From: Serinus canaria
Taxonomy: Eukaryota; Chordata; Aves; Passeriformes; Fringillidae
Reading direction: 5' to 3'
DNA: 64,000 nucleotides
Assembly: GCF_022539315.1 (NCBI RefSeq)
Contig: NC_066322.1
Span: forward strand, 24,314,765 to 24,378,764
In this document: piece by piece, positions 27,901 to 39,900 of the stretch
How positions within the stretch are numbered: the first letter of the stretch is position 1
How the letters are laid out: every line of letters starts with the position of its first letter
Notes under the pieces: generated by a model
What the model was told of the DNA's origin: nothing
Database searches by the model: none
What the model saw: the letters and a program-made list of their open reading frames with translations, nothing else
Program-made: the position numbers and the translations under genes

Positions 27901-30900
27901 GCTTTTGACCCATACACCGTAATGATTCTTCCTTTTAAAAGCAAAATATAAATGGCAGCCTTCCAGTGCCTAAAGGGGCTCCAGGAGAGCTGGGGAGGGG
28001 CAGGACACAGGGAATGGCTTCCCACTGCCAGAGGGCAGGGACAGATGGGATACTGAAGAGAAATCCTTCCCCGTGGGGGTAGCACAGGGTGCCCAGAGAA
28101 GCTGTGGCTGCCCCTGGATCCCTGGCAGTGTCCCAGGCTGGACAGGGCTTGGAGAAACCTGGGCTAGTGGAAGGTGTCCCTGCCCATGCCAGAGGTGGGA
28201 CTGGATGAGCTTTAACGTCCCTCCTAACCCAAACCATTCTGAGGTTCTATGATAACAGTGGTGATCTATTTTTAGTCATGATAACATGACTAAAAATAGC
28301 TAAAAAGCTATTTTTAGTCATGTTTTCAGCTTAGTTTTTTCAGCATTACCTGGCAAATGAATTAGCAGAAGCCCAGGCAGGAATAAAAACACCCATGCTG
28401 AGAGTGCACACTGGCTGTTTAATGTACATTTGATAACTTCAGTGTTTTGCAATACATTAAGTGAATAATTCTGTGTTATTTGCCAGATTGATGGTAGTTT
28501 TTGGTCCTCATCCAAAGAGTGAGATTTTGATTAATATATCTTAAAGAAGTGTTTAGTATTGCTTATAGCAGTATCTTAATCAGACCAAGCAGTCTTCCCA
28601 TATATTTTCTCTTCATTTAAAGAAGGAAGTTAAAAAATAATAGATTTTCATTTTCTTAACTGAAAAAGCTCCAAATAAACTTTCAAACATGAAAGGGCAG
28701 GTGATTAAATCTTTGCCTTGGGTTAAAAAGCTAATAAAGAGATGGAGTGAGGTGACTTGGCAATCCTGAACTACCAAGACTGATTTTTCCAAGTTCAGTT
28801 GATCCATGCCTTGGGTTTAGTTTCTGTTTCAATACTTACTGGGATTTGCCTGATAGAAAGGTAGTGATGGATCTGCATGTCAGAGGTCTGGGGTTTCTAT
28901 GTGCTTTGGGATTTTAAATATGGATAGGAAACCATCTGCTGTTTGTGTTGATAAGAAAAATTGGATTTTTGTAAGCATTGGGACTGATCACAGCATGATC
29001 TGAATGGAGAGGGAGACATTGATCTTTTGCCCAGAGCTCTGCTCAGCCATCAGGATTTTGTCCAAAATCCAGGCTTTTGTAGGCAACTTCAGTCCCTTGG
29101 CAGGGCAAGCCTGGGTGTTTATTGCCAAAGTCATGCTGGATATCAAGACTTAGCAAGACCTTGTCACTTGATGGATTTTTGTTTCACAGAGCCTTGTTTC
29201 TCTTGGTTCTTTTCTTTGTGGCTGAGCTTTGTGTAGTAGTTGGAAGGAATGGAGAAGTTGGCAAGTTGGAACATCTGCCCATGAGGAAGGACTTGGGGCT
29301 TGATCCCCCAGTTCCCCTGCCCAAAATGAAGAGACAAGATCAGGCAGAATTCCTCAGCAGCTAATAAAGGTTGCTATTTAAAGCCTTTCCACACTGATCC
29401 CCAGCTTTAAATAGCTGCTTGTTCATTACTCAAGGAGCCCTGAGACCACCTCAGTGTAGCAATTAGCTGAGCCCCACAGGTATGGAGCACAGTGGAAAAC
29501 TCCTTGACAAATTGGATTAGGGTAACACTGAATAGGATTTGCCTGGGGACACATTCAGAACCTCCTGAGTGGTTTCCAAAAGCCTTTTTTTTTTTTTTGG
29601 TTGTCTGGTCAGGGTTTTTCCCCAAAAGACATTTGATTAAATTTGAAATTACCCAACTTCTTTGTTTTCCTCTTTACCTTCTTCTCACAGCAGGAGGGAG
29701 AAGTGATTCTGGTCCTCAGGAGTCTCATGGATAAGGTCTTACTGAACTCCCAGAGTTTCTAGAATTTGCCTTCATTGAAAAAAAGTATCTTTAGACTGAA
29801 AATGTGTACAAGGATGAATGTTTGGACTTGCTTTTCCTCGGGATAGGATTTAATCTGGGCACTGCCCAGGCTCCCCAGGGAATGGGCACAGGCCCAAGGC
29901 TGCCAGAGCTCCAGGAGGGTTTGGACAATGCTCCCAGGGATGCACAGGGTGGGATTGTGGGGGTGTCTGTGCAGGGCCTGGAGTTGCACTGATGATCCTG
30001 GTGGGTCCCTTCCACCTCAGGATATTCTGTGATTCCATGTTTCAGTGTTGGAAAGATGTGGGTGTTTTACCACAGCAGAGCAGGAAGCTTTTCCTGATTC
30101 ACCATAACCACAGAAATAACTTCCCCTGCTCTCCTGGGAGGCATCTGAGCCCTGGCCTCATTTGACACAAAAAAAAAAAAAACTTATTGTACAGAAAACC
30201 TCTGCTTTAACTTGTTAGAAAGTGCATTTTTATGGCTGCCTTCTGTGCTCTCAGGAATGGCGATTTTTAGACACATCCAATAGGATTTGCCAATGTTTTC
30301 TTTTCTCCCCCTGGTAATTCCTATCAGCTGCAGTTGCCATATCTCTGTTTTCAGTCGGTGTTCTGCTGTGTAAATGAGGTGTCCTCATGCTGTGGTGACT
30401 CCCCAGGGCTGTGGTGGTGGCAGTGTTTCACAACTGAGTGCTCCTCATGCTGTGTGCAGCACTGCAGTGTTGGGATGGATTTCCTCCATCACTCCCAAAG
30501 CAGCAAAGGTGAAAGAGGATCCAAAACCCACAGCAAACTGCTTGTTTTCTTTATTTTGTGGGATACTTGCAGCTGTGGCACGAGCCAAAACCATTAAAGG
30601 CTAGAAAGAGAGGAAGAAATAAAAGCTTTTAAAAACACCACTCTCTGGCAGATGTTTGCATATTCCCAATTAACTTGACTCAGTCCCTGTGCCCTTCTGT
30701 ATGCTCAAGGCTTTGCCCCTCTCCTCCTAAAACTCTAATGTTTTTTTGGGGGAGATGTTTGGTATTGTTGTATCGTTCTTGTCATTACATTTATGTAACC
30801 TAAAGAGTTGCACATCTTTCTGTCCTTTGCCATGAGGGGATCTGTGGTTTCACAGAAATTGTACCGATTTTTCCAGCCCAAGCTGGAGCTTTCCCTTGCC

Positions 30901-33900
30901 TGACCTGTGTTGTGCTCCACAGTTGACACTCCAGATCCCTACGTGGAGCTGTTCATCCCCACTGCCCCTGACTGCAGGAAGAGAACCAAGCACTTCAACA
31001 ACGACATCAACCCCGTGTGGGACGAGACCTTCGAGTTCATTCTGGACCCCAATCTGGAGAATGTCCTGGAGGTAAATCCCATGGCTGGGCTGGGCAGATG
31101 AAGGGTAAAACAACACTGCCTTACACATGTGTGGCACTTGATGTCTCAAGATAACCCCTTTGTTTAAAATGTTAACCCTGGGTTTAGCTGTGGTGCTAAG
31201 CAAGCAGTGTTGGATAAATTGAGTTATTCAAGGAGTAGCCTGAAGAGTCATTACAAGATAAGCCTGTGAGTCATCCCTTGGACAGCTTCTGAGGGATTGT
31301 AACTTCTTGTTCCTCACATCAGCTGCAGAGTACTCCCTGCTTCCTACCTGATTCAGCTCTTACAGATAGGGAATAGGTGGGGTTCAAGTCAAGTCTCTGC
31401 CCATGGAGACAGAGCAAAAGGCTGGTTCTGCTGTGTCCTCCTTGCCTGGAGCCCACCCAGGGCTCTTCTGCACACTCCATGTGCAGCCTTGTTGGCCAAG
31501 CCACTCTTCAGTCTCATGTGTTAAACTTCTCCAGGCTGCACTCAAGAGCTGAATGTTAGGTGAGAGTGTTTTCTGAGTGGGCATGGCAAGGATTTAAGGT
31601 CAGCTCTGGTTCTTTGTGAGCTCTGTTCATCATAGAGGATGGCCCTGCCACCTGCTCTCTTCTGACCCTAGCTTACAGAATTCGGTCTAAATTGGCCAGC
31701 TGGGACAGAGGGTGCAGCCTGGGAAGGTTTTCCTTGAGCCTGTGACCATCAGACCTTGGGTCTGAAAGGGAATTGTGCTTCCTACAAGTTCCCTGGGTTC
31801 TGAGGAAGGCTCTACAGTTTGAGCATTACACCCATTGCTTGTTGGATCATGAGGAACTATCCCATGCATCCTGCACTAGAGACAAAAGGCCTTAGGGAAT
31901 TCACAATTGATTTCCTGGGCATCAGTTCCTGCCTGTTCCTCTGGTGCCATTGCTGGATCTCCTGGAGCAGAGCCTGGGCCCTGCTCTGAGCTCCCCTTCA
32001 CTTAGGCAGGTTCTCTAGGAATGTTTGAATTTGTTGAGGATGAAATTTGGTTCAAGTGTTTTGAAAAGGATAAAATTACTCCAGTCACAAACACAGCAAG
32101 ATGGGTTATAGCTAGAAATCTGTCTTCACAATATATTTAGTTATTGTAAAGACACATTTCTGGCTGTTGCTGGTTCTGAGATAGTGCAATAAAATTCCCT
32201 GATAATTGCCTGCAGAGAGTAGATGATAACATTTAATAATGGTTAATTGTGGGCCTGGTAGTGTAGGCAAGAGCCTTTGGATTCTGCAATGGAGTGTGGT
32301 GTCAGAAATGTGTCAAGTCACCTCCCCACCCAAATCCTCCGTGAATTCTGAAGCTCAGACTCCACAATCCTTGTGACTCCTTGGATTGTTTCAATCTGCA
32401 TCTTTAACTCCATCTCAAGGGCAGTTTGCCCTCAAGTGTAAGCAGCTCTTCAAAATCCCACTGAGAAGTTTTTGCTCTAAGAGACAGCGCTCAGAGATTG
32501 CAGGAATGGGCATAAAGTTCCTCAAGGAAACAGAGCAGTGTAAATACCATTAAAATAATGAGCTCTGTCTTAAAATAAAGAGAATTCATAATTTCAAAGG
32601 ATTGCTTGTGGCACAGGATGAGGAAAATTCTTTATAGCTGAGAAGAGGCTGATCCCAGATGTAAGAACTAATTATTCAAGTGATTGTATCTTGATTCCTT
32701 TTGTTTTCTGCAAAAGCTACAGTCCAAGCCATGAACATGTGATATTTTAGAAGATATAATGCCACAAGGTGGAAAAAGAACCCATAAATCAGATGAGTCT
32801 GGAGATCTCATTTAATAAAAACCCTGTAAATGATAATTTGAAAATCTTTCTGAATATCTTACTTGAGGACTTGGAAAGCAGCCATGGGGAAAAAAAGTCT
32901 GCTAAATATAGATCCACATGGATTAGAGCAAAAGCATGGAATGGTGATCTGCCATATCCACATTCTTCTTTGGATATGATCACATTTTTGAAAGGTCTCT
33001 GCTCCAGCATGGAGGGTATGAGAAGAGACTTGAAGGTCTGGCTGGATACAGAGAGCAGTTTTGTGTTAATTGGAATGCTGCACACTTTGCCAAATCACTG
33101 CTGTAACAATCTTGGTCTGTAGAGTCAAGGCTGGGGTATGTGGATTCCATCTTCTCCGAAAAGCTGCTGGATGTTTTTTTGGCTGAGCACAGTTAGAACT
33201 ATACAAGTTTATCCATAGGGAAATTTTACTGACTGGAAATTTGAAGGTACTGTGCTTTGCTTCTATACTGTATGTGAAATTTGAAGGTATTAGAAAGATG
33301 GTGAGATTTGCTGCCAGAAAGGTGCTGAGATTAAAATCCTGTTGTGAGTAATCCTGGTGTGCTCCTGCAGTTCAGTTCCTTGAAATGCCACCTCCACTGT
33401 CCATGTGCTTATCCTGTTTTAAAAGAAATGTCACTTGGCACTAGACATTGACTGGGTTGTGTCAGGCCCATTCTTCTTCCATATATATATATATATATAT
33501 ATAATCTTTTTTTTTAACTTCATGCATGAACTTGATGGAATTAAGAAGGGATTTCTTGCACTGGAATTGAATATCTGGATATCTCTTCCAGGTTACTCTC
33601 ATGGATGCCAACTATGTTATGGATGAGACTCTTGGCACATCCACGTTTGCCATCTCTTCTCTGAAACTGGGAGAGAAGAAGGAGGTCCAGCTAACTTTCA
33701 ATGATGTAAGTTGGACATTCATGACTTTGCCCTGGTCAGAAGTTTTCTGAGCATTCACTGTTGCCCATGGACAAACACAGAACTTTTAAGCCTTAATTAT
33801 CTTCTTACAGCCCTGCTGAGAGGACAATTAAGCAAAGCAGTGCCACTGAATCCCTTGGTGTCCCTGCTGCAAGAATCCTCTTTAAAAGTCTAGTTTGGGA

Positions 33901-36900
33901 CTTCCTCTGCCTAAGGCAGTTCCTTGCACACTCAATGCAGTTTAGTTTCGTGGCCTCAGTTAGTGTGAGGTTACTCAGAGTTTGCTGGTCACTGCATTGC
34001 CCCTCCTGCTGCTGCCTGTGGCTTTCAGAAAGAATTCTGGAATTCTTTTATCATTACATATTCCACTTTCTGGAAGTGGCTTGTTGTAACACAGACCTGC
34101 TAAACATGCAGTGATGCAGGTGATGCAGTAATTGGATTATTCCCTTTAAACATGTCTGCAGATCAGATGGAGTCTCTTGAATGGGGCTTGTCTGCCTGCA
34201 CTGTAACTCCTGGAAACTGTTCTTAAATCTGGGGGGAATTGAGCTTATTCTGCATTTATTGAAATCTATTATTACCATTTACTGTATGATCAGAGATCTT
34301 GATTGGTCACTCTGCTGTTTTCCATGTGACACAACTTTAAAAGCATAGTTAACAGCAAATAACTGGTTAAAGGCCTATTTATTGGAAACCAGAGAGCTTC
34401 ATATGTGAAGTTTAGCATTTCATTTGGCATAGCCTTAGGGCACTTGGAATTTTGATACCCTCCATTATTTTCCCTTTTTAAAATAACAGCATTTTTGAAG
34501 TTTCTGCATATTTATTTCACTAAGTTTCAGTAGCTCTTGGGCTTCCAGAGCATGGGCTGAGAGCAGGTCCTGGTTCTGCCAGGCATGAGGTGGGGCAGTG
34601 GGAAAGAACTGATGAATACATTTTGCAAACAGAGTTCACAGATCTCATTCCATTAATACAAGGCCTTGCCTTGCTTGAACTTCTCATCAGTGTTCAGCAA
34701 AGCTTGGTAGGGAGTCATAGGGTGAAAAACAGTGCATAAAAGGCAAAGTCACTCTGAAATCTGTAAGCAAGTACTTAAGGGGAGATGAAGTCAGGCTGAG
34801 CCTGATATAGACAATGTATACCTAGAATTCCTGAAACTGAAAATGAAATAATATTCCTGAAATGTCTGTAGCAGTCTGTGTAAGGTATAGAAAATGCCAT
34901 GATAGCTCCCTGTTGGAATGCTTCCCTCCAAGGGTTTCTTTCATGTGCATACATTTTTATAAGCATTGGATCACTGCATGGTTTCAGGAGTGCTTTCTAA
35001 ATTAGTAATGCCAGGTGGGGAATAATGTAATTGCTTCCCAGCCTTTGAAGTGCTTCCTCAGTGACTCTTCACTCTGTTTGTTCATGTCCTCCCTTTGTTG
35101 TTTCTCTGTCTGTTCTTTCTTTCTCCCTCCACCTTGCTCATACCCTTCCTCATTTGCAATTCCCGTGTCAGGAATTGGGTCTGCATGTGGGAGTCAGAGG
35201 CAGCTGTGCATCCCAGATCCTTCTCTGCTGTCTGAGGGTCAGGCAGCCCTGCAGTCTGGGCTGTTGTGGCTCCATCCCTGGTGCTCACATGTCCCAAGTG
35301 AGGAGGAGAATCTGGTTTTACATGGAGGACACTCTGAGCCTGTCACTCCTCCAGGCTGCACCAGCAAGGCCATTGCACAGAGAGAGGGTGAAAATACCTC
35401 TCCATTCTGTCTGAGTTCCACAGCCAGTACTCCTGGATTGTGCCTGACAGGGAATTGGTGCTTTAATCATAATTTTTTAATTTCTTGCCTGCAGGCAGTC
35501 CTTTCAGTGCTCTGTGAAAGGCAGAGGAGTCCAACCCATAGCTCGTGGCCAGGCAGTTCAGTGTGGTTGGCAAGTGAAGCCATTGTGCAGTGACATTTAT
35601 TGCATTTTCCAGCAAGCTGTAAGCAGTCACCCTTCCTGACTGCTAATGAAGGCATGTTTAGCTGTGGAGAGACACTTGGTGGCTCCTGTGGAACACAGAG
35701 CAGTGGTTCCCTCACCCAGGTGGCACTTAGGTGTGATCCCCTGCTTCTCCTGCCAGCCACGAGTGGGTGAAGAGCATCAGATCCCCTCAGGACAGAGATG
35801 AGCTGCATGTCAGAAGGGATTAGCAGTGCAAGAAAGGCAAGACAGTGGGATCTGAGGAATGAAAGCCAGCACTTACCAACATTTTCCACTGTATTCAGTT
35901 CTAGTGGTGTATTTTGAAATCACACTGTGTGCTTTAAAAAAAACCCATAGAAAAGAATCTCATTCATAGGTGCCAAAAATATCCTCCTTTTTTAAAAGAA
36001 GTGAAGAGGAAAGAAAAAAATAAAAGTTCTGACAGTAGTAGTTGATGTTCCAGGTGTGTTTGTGGGTTTTTCCTCTTTTAGTGCTGTAACAATATTGATA
36101 TATTTCTTGTTTAGGTCACAGAAATGACTTTGGAATTGTCTCTGGAAGTATGGTGAGTATCTAATTTTTTTTAAAGGTGAAAACATATCAGTAGCAAAAG
36201 AATTTCTTTCATTTAAAACTGTTCATTAAAATTTTCATGGAATCACAGAATATCCTGAATTGGAAGGGACCCACAAGGATCATCAAAATCCAACTCCTGG
36301 CCCAGCACAGGATACCCCAAGAGTCCCACCCTGTTGGGATTTTCTTAAAAACATGTGAGGTAGAGTGCAAAAATTCCCTGTTGTAGCATAGAAAGATCAG
36401 GTACTGTAAAAGTGATGAGATTTTATTTTCATGTTGTAATTCTGGTATTGACTAAACACCCTTACTGGGACTAAGAGGTGTGATCCTTCCAAATGCTTGC
36501 AGGAACGAGGCCATCCCATGTAGAACTCCCAGCCTGGTTTATGTGAAGGCCTTTCCTTCTCAAGGGCTTTGTTTCTAAAAAATCCACAGACCTCACTCAG
36601 GTGCAGCTGCATCCTCACTGTTTTACCTTCTCTGGCAACTTGGTCCCTCACCTGAACTTCCAGCTGCTGTTACAGAGCTGCTCCTAAAATGTATTTAAAT
36701 GTAAATACCACACAGTGAAGGTTTAGGTGAAGATTTAGGGCCAGGAGTTCTCCATGAAAGAGCTAAGCAGATGCCTACCTTTATCTGTCCCTTTTTTCCC
36801 CTCTCTAGTTGTCTTTCCCCCTCCTTCTTCACCTATCCTGATGAATGACCATAAATCATATTGAGGCATAAGCACAACAATAGATTTCAAGTCTAAAAAT

Positions 36901-39900
36901 TATTTTCTGAGAGCAAGGAATTTAAGGAGTCATTTTTTGTCTGTAGCTATAAATAGGAGCACTGAGCACTGTAATAGTCAAGTTATTTCCTGATTACTCT
37001 GGATGACAAACATCCCCCAGGGATAATTTCTGCTCATCATCTTGTACTAGGAAAATGCATTTGTGGGTGGTCCTTGAGACCACCCTGAACCAGTCAGGCT
37101 TTGTACTTTACAAGCATTTCATATCTCTGACATTAAATAAACACAAGATGCTTGGCTGTGTCTTCTTCTTAGGCTTTGAAATGCAAAGGATCTTATCAAG
37201 TTCTGCTGCTATTCCCTGATAGCCATGCAGATTTTGGATATCTTCATGGAACATTGCTGCCAGGGACTCTTTTTACCCCTTTTCTTAATCCTATTATTTT
37301 ATTGCATAATTGGTTGTTTTAAAAAAATGAGAATTATTACCTGAACCTAAATGGATCCTTTCCACCAATCTGGGGAATTATTACCTGAGCCTAAATGGAT
37401 CCTTTCCACCAATCTGGGGAATTATTACCTGAGCCTAAATGGATCCATTCCACCAATCTGGGGAATTATTACCTGAGCCTAAATGGATCCATTCCACCAA
37501 TCTGGGGAATTATTACCTGAACGTAAATGGATCCATTCCACCAATCTGGGGAATTATTACCTGAGCCTAAATGGATCCTTTCCACCAATCTGGGGAATTA
37601 TTACCTGAGCCTAAATGGATCCTTTCCACCAATCTGGGGAATTATTACCTGAGCCTAAATGGATCCATTCCACCAATCTGGGGAATTGTTACCTGAGCCT
37701 AAATGGATCCATTCCACCAATCTGGGGAATTGTTACCTGAGCCTAAATGGATCCATTCCACCAATCTGGGGAATTATTATCCAAGCCTAAATGGATCCAT
37801 TTCACCACCATATGCTTTTCAGTGGGTCCAGGGTGGATTTGTCCACTCCTCCTCTTTGCTGTCCATGGGAGGTGGCAGCTGAAGTTGTACCTTAAGGACA
37901 GCACTGAGATCCTTACGCAGCCTCGTGTACTTTTTTTATCCCACAATGTAGAGAAAATACTGAGAAAAGGGCTCAATTTTTCCTGTGCTGTAGGTTTATA
38001 ATTGTATGTGAGTGCAGAACTCTCTTGCTCTGTTTAATGATTTGCTTTTAATGAGTTCTATATAAAATGCATGTCTTAAAGACACTTAGCACTTTGCCTC
38101 CACCACTCTAGAGCGAATGGATGGCGTCACATGAAAAATACCATTTTATTTCATCTTCTGTAAGCGGGTGAGGATTTTCTGCTGGTTTCCTAGGGAGGTG
38201 TTTGTGCTGCTGTTTGGAATTGAGCCTCTTGTGACAGCCTGTCCCTTTCCCAAACAGCTCCTCCACAGACCTGCGGTTCAGCATGGCCCTGTGCGATGAG
38301 GAGAAGAGGTTCCGGCAGCAGCGCAGAGACAACATCGTGCACAGCATCAAATCATTCCTGGGGGAGAACAGCCACAGCCTGAGCTCCTCCCGTGATGTAA
38401 GTGTGCAGAGTTCCCAGCAGGGTTAGCATCCCCCTTTGGAATCCTTCAGTTGCCTGTCAGAGGAAAGAATGAGGTGTGTGAGGTGGAAAGGTTTGATGGA
38501 GAAAGATGATAGATGATAAAAATCCTTTTCTTCTGTGAACGTAAAATATTTAGCCTGGAGAGTAATTTTTCTTGGCTCTAAATTTAGAAATTAAAGTTTA
38601 TGACCAGGGGAAACTATAAAAGGAATAATTCAGATTAGATATTAGGAAGAAATCCTTCCCTGTGAGGGTGAGGAGGCCCTGGCACAGGGTGCCCAGAGAA
38701 GCTGTGGCTGCCTCTGGGTCCCTGGAAGTGTCCCAGGCCAGGTTGGACTGGGTTTAGAGCAGCCTGGGCTAGTGGAAGGTGTCCCTGTGATGGCAGTGGA
38801 TGAGCTTTAAGGTCCCTTCCAAAGAAATTCTAGGGTTCTGTGATTCATTGCCCCTTAAACAAACTGCTCCAATTTTCCCCAGTTTGAATCCCAGGCTTTG
38901 TTAAGGTGTTGGCTGTGAGGGGAGATTGCCATCTGAAAAGTGCCTCAGGGTGTGTGAAATACCTGCTGAGTCCTGCAGTGGCTCTGGGCACTCACCCAGC
39001 ACAGAATATGCCCCTGCATGCCCAGTACCCATCCCATGCTCTGTGACCTTTATCTCTGAAAAACTAGACAGGAAATGAGCTGTTTTAAATTTAGAGTCAG
39101 CTTGGAAATTAGTTTATTTCTTCCCTTCCTTCTTTTCCTTGAGCCAGTTTGACTGGATTAGGATTATGAAGTTCTATTTCTTTGAAACATGAGGAACTGC
39201 AGCTTTCCTTGACTTGCTGGTGCTTTGGACCAAGCCAAGAGGAGAAGTCAGCAGATCTCAATGGGCTATGGTGGCTTGGGGCATCTCACAGAATCAGGGA
39301 ATGGTTTGGGTGGGAAGGGACTGTAAGGATCATCCAGTGCCACCCCCTGCCATGGGCAGGGACACCTTCCACTAGCCCAGGGTGCTCCAAGCCCTGTCCA
39401 ACCTGGCTTGGACTCCTCCAGGGATCCAGGGGCAACCACAGCTTCTCTGAGCACCCTGTGCCAGGGCCTCACACCACAGTGAGGAAGGGCCCAGATCCTC
39501 CTGGGCTCTGCAGTGGTTTCATCAAACACTTCATTATTTAGAGTTAACTAAGAATCCACTTGGTACAGATCTGCTTAGTTTGTTGTACCTTTCCCATTCT
39601 CTCCCTTCCTTGCCCATTCCCTCTCACCTTCTGCTTCCAGAATTGTGAGAGGAACACTTTGTGCCTGTGGGGGTGCCAAGCAATGAACAGAGTCTATGAA
39701 TTAATCTGGATTGATCCCTTCATTGCTATTGATTCCTTCTGTGCATTTTAAATATAAGGAGAATGTGACAGTCTTTTGCAACCAGCACTGAAGAATGTCT
39801 TTTACATTTCCCTGATGTTTTGAGCAGCTGGTAAATGTTTTATTGTTGTGTACTTTTGAACTCTGTCTTGCTTCATGAAACTTTGAGGCACATGAAAGAA

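Larger units (their letters stand above)
19275..30922 (+). other. Intron after coding exon 2, the largest in the window
   Basis: 11648 bp. It contains (AT)7 plus a T-run at 21039-21064, CR1 fragments at 22430-22622, 27806-27850, 27955-28252 and 29855-30038, and a three-arm inverted repeat at 28266-28322. No exon or RNA gene was recognised elsewhere in it. Confidence 0.85.
36153..38257 (+). other. Intron after coding exon 5
   Basis: 2105 bp, containing an antisense CR1 end at 36237-36333 and the 44-bp minisatellite at 37332-37810. Confidence 0.85.

Noticed and set aside
32769..33122. 117-codon + and 98-codon - open frames in the intron after coding exon 3
   Set aside because: Mutually overlapping, no recognised family, ordinary AT-rich intronic sequence.
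35015..35593. 192-codon open frame in the intron after coding exon 4
   Set aside because: Low-complexity start, no recognisable domain, no splice support; most likely chance.
37332..37810. Possible CRISPR-like array
   Set aside because: The 44-bp units abut with no unique spacers and the setting is a vertebrate intron; it is a minisatellite.
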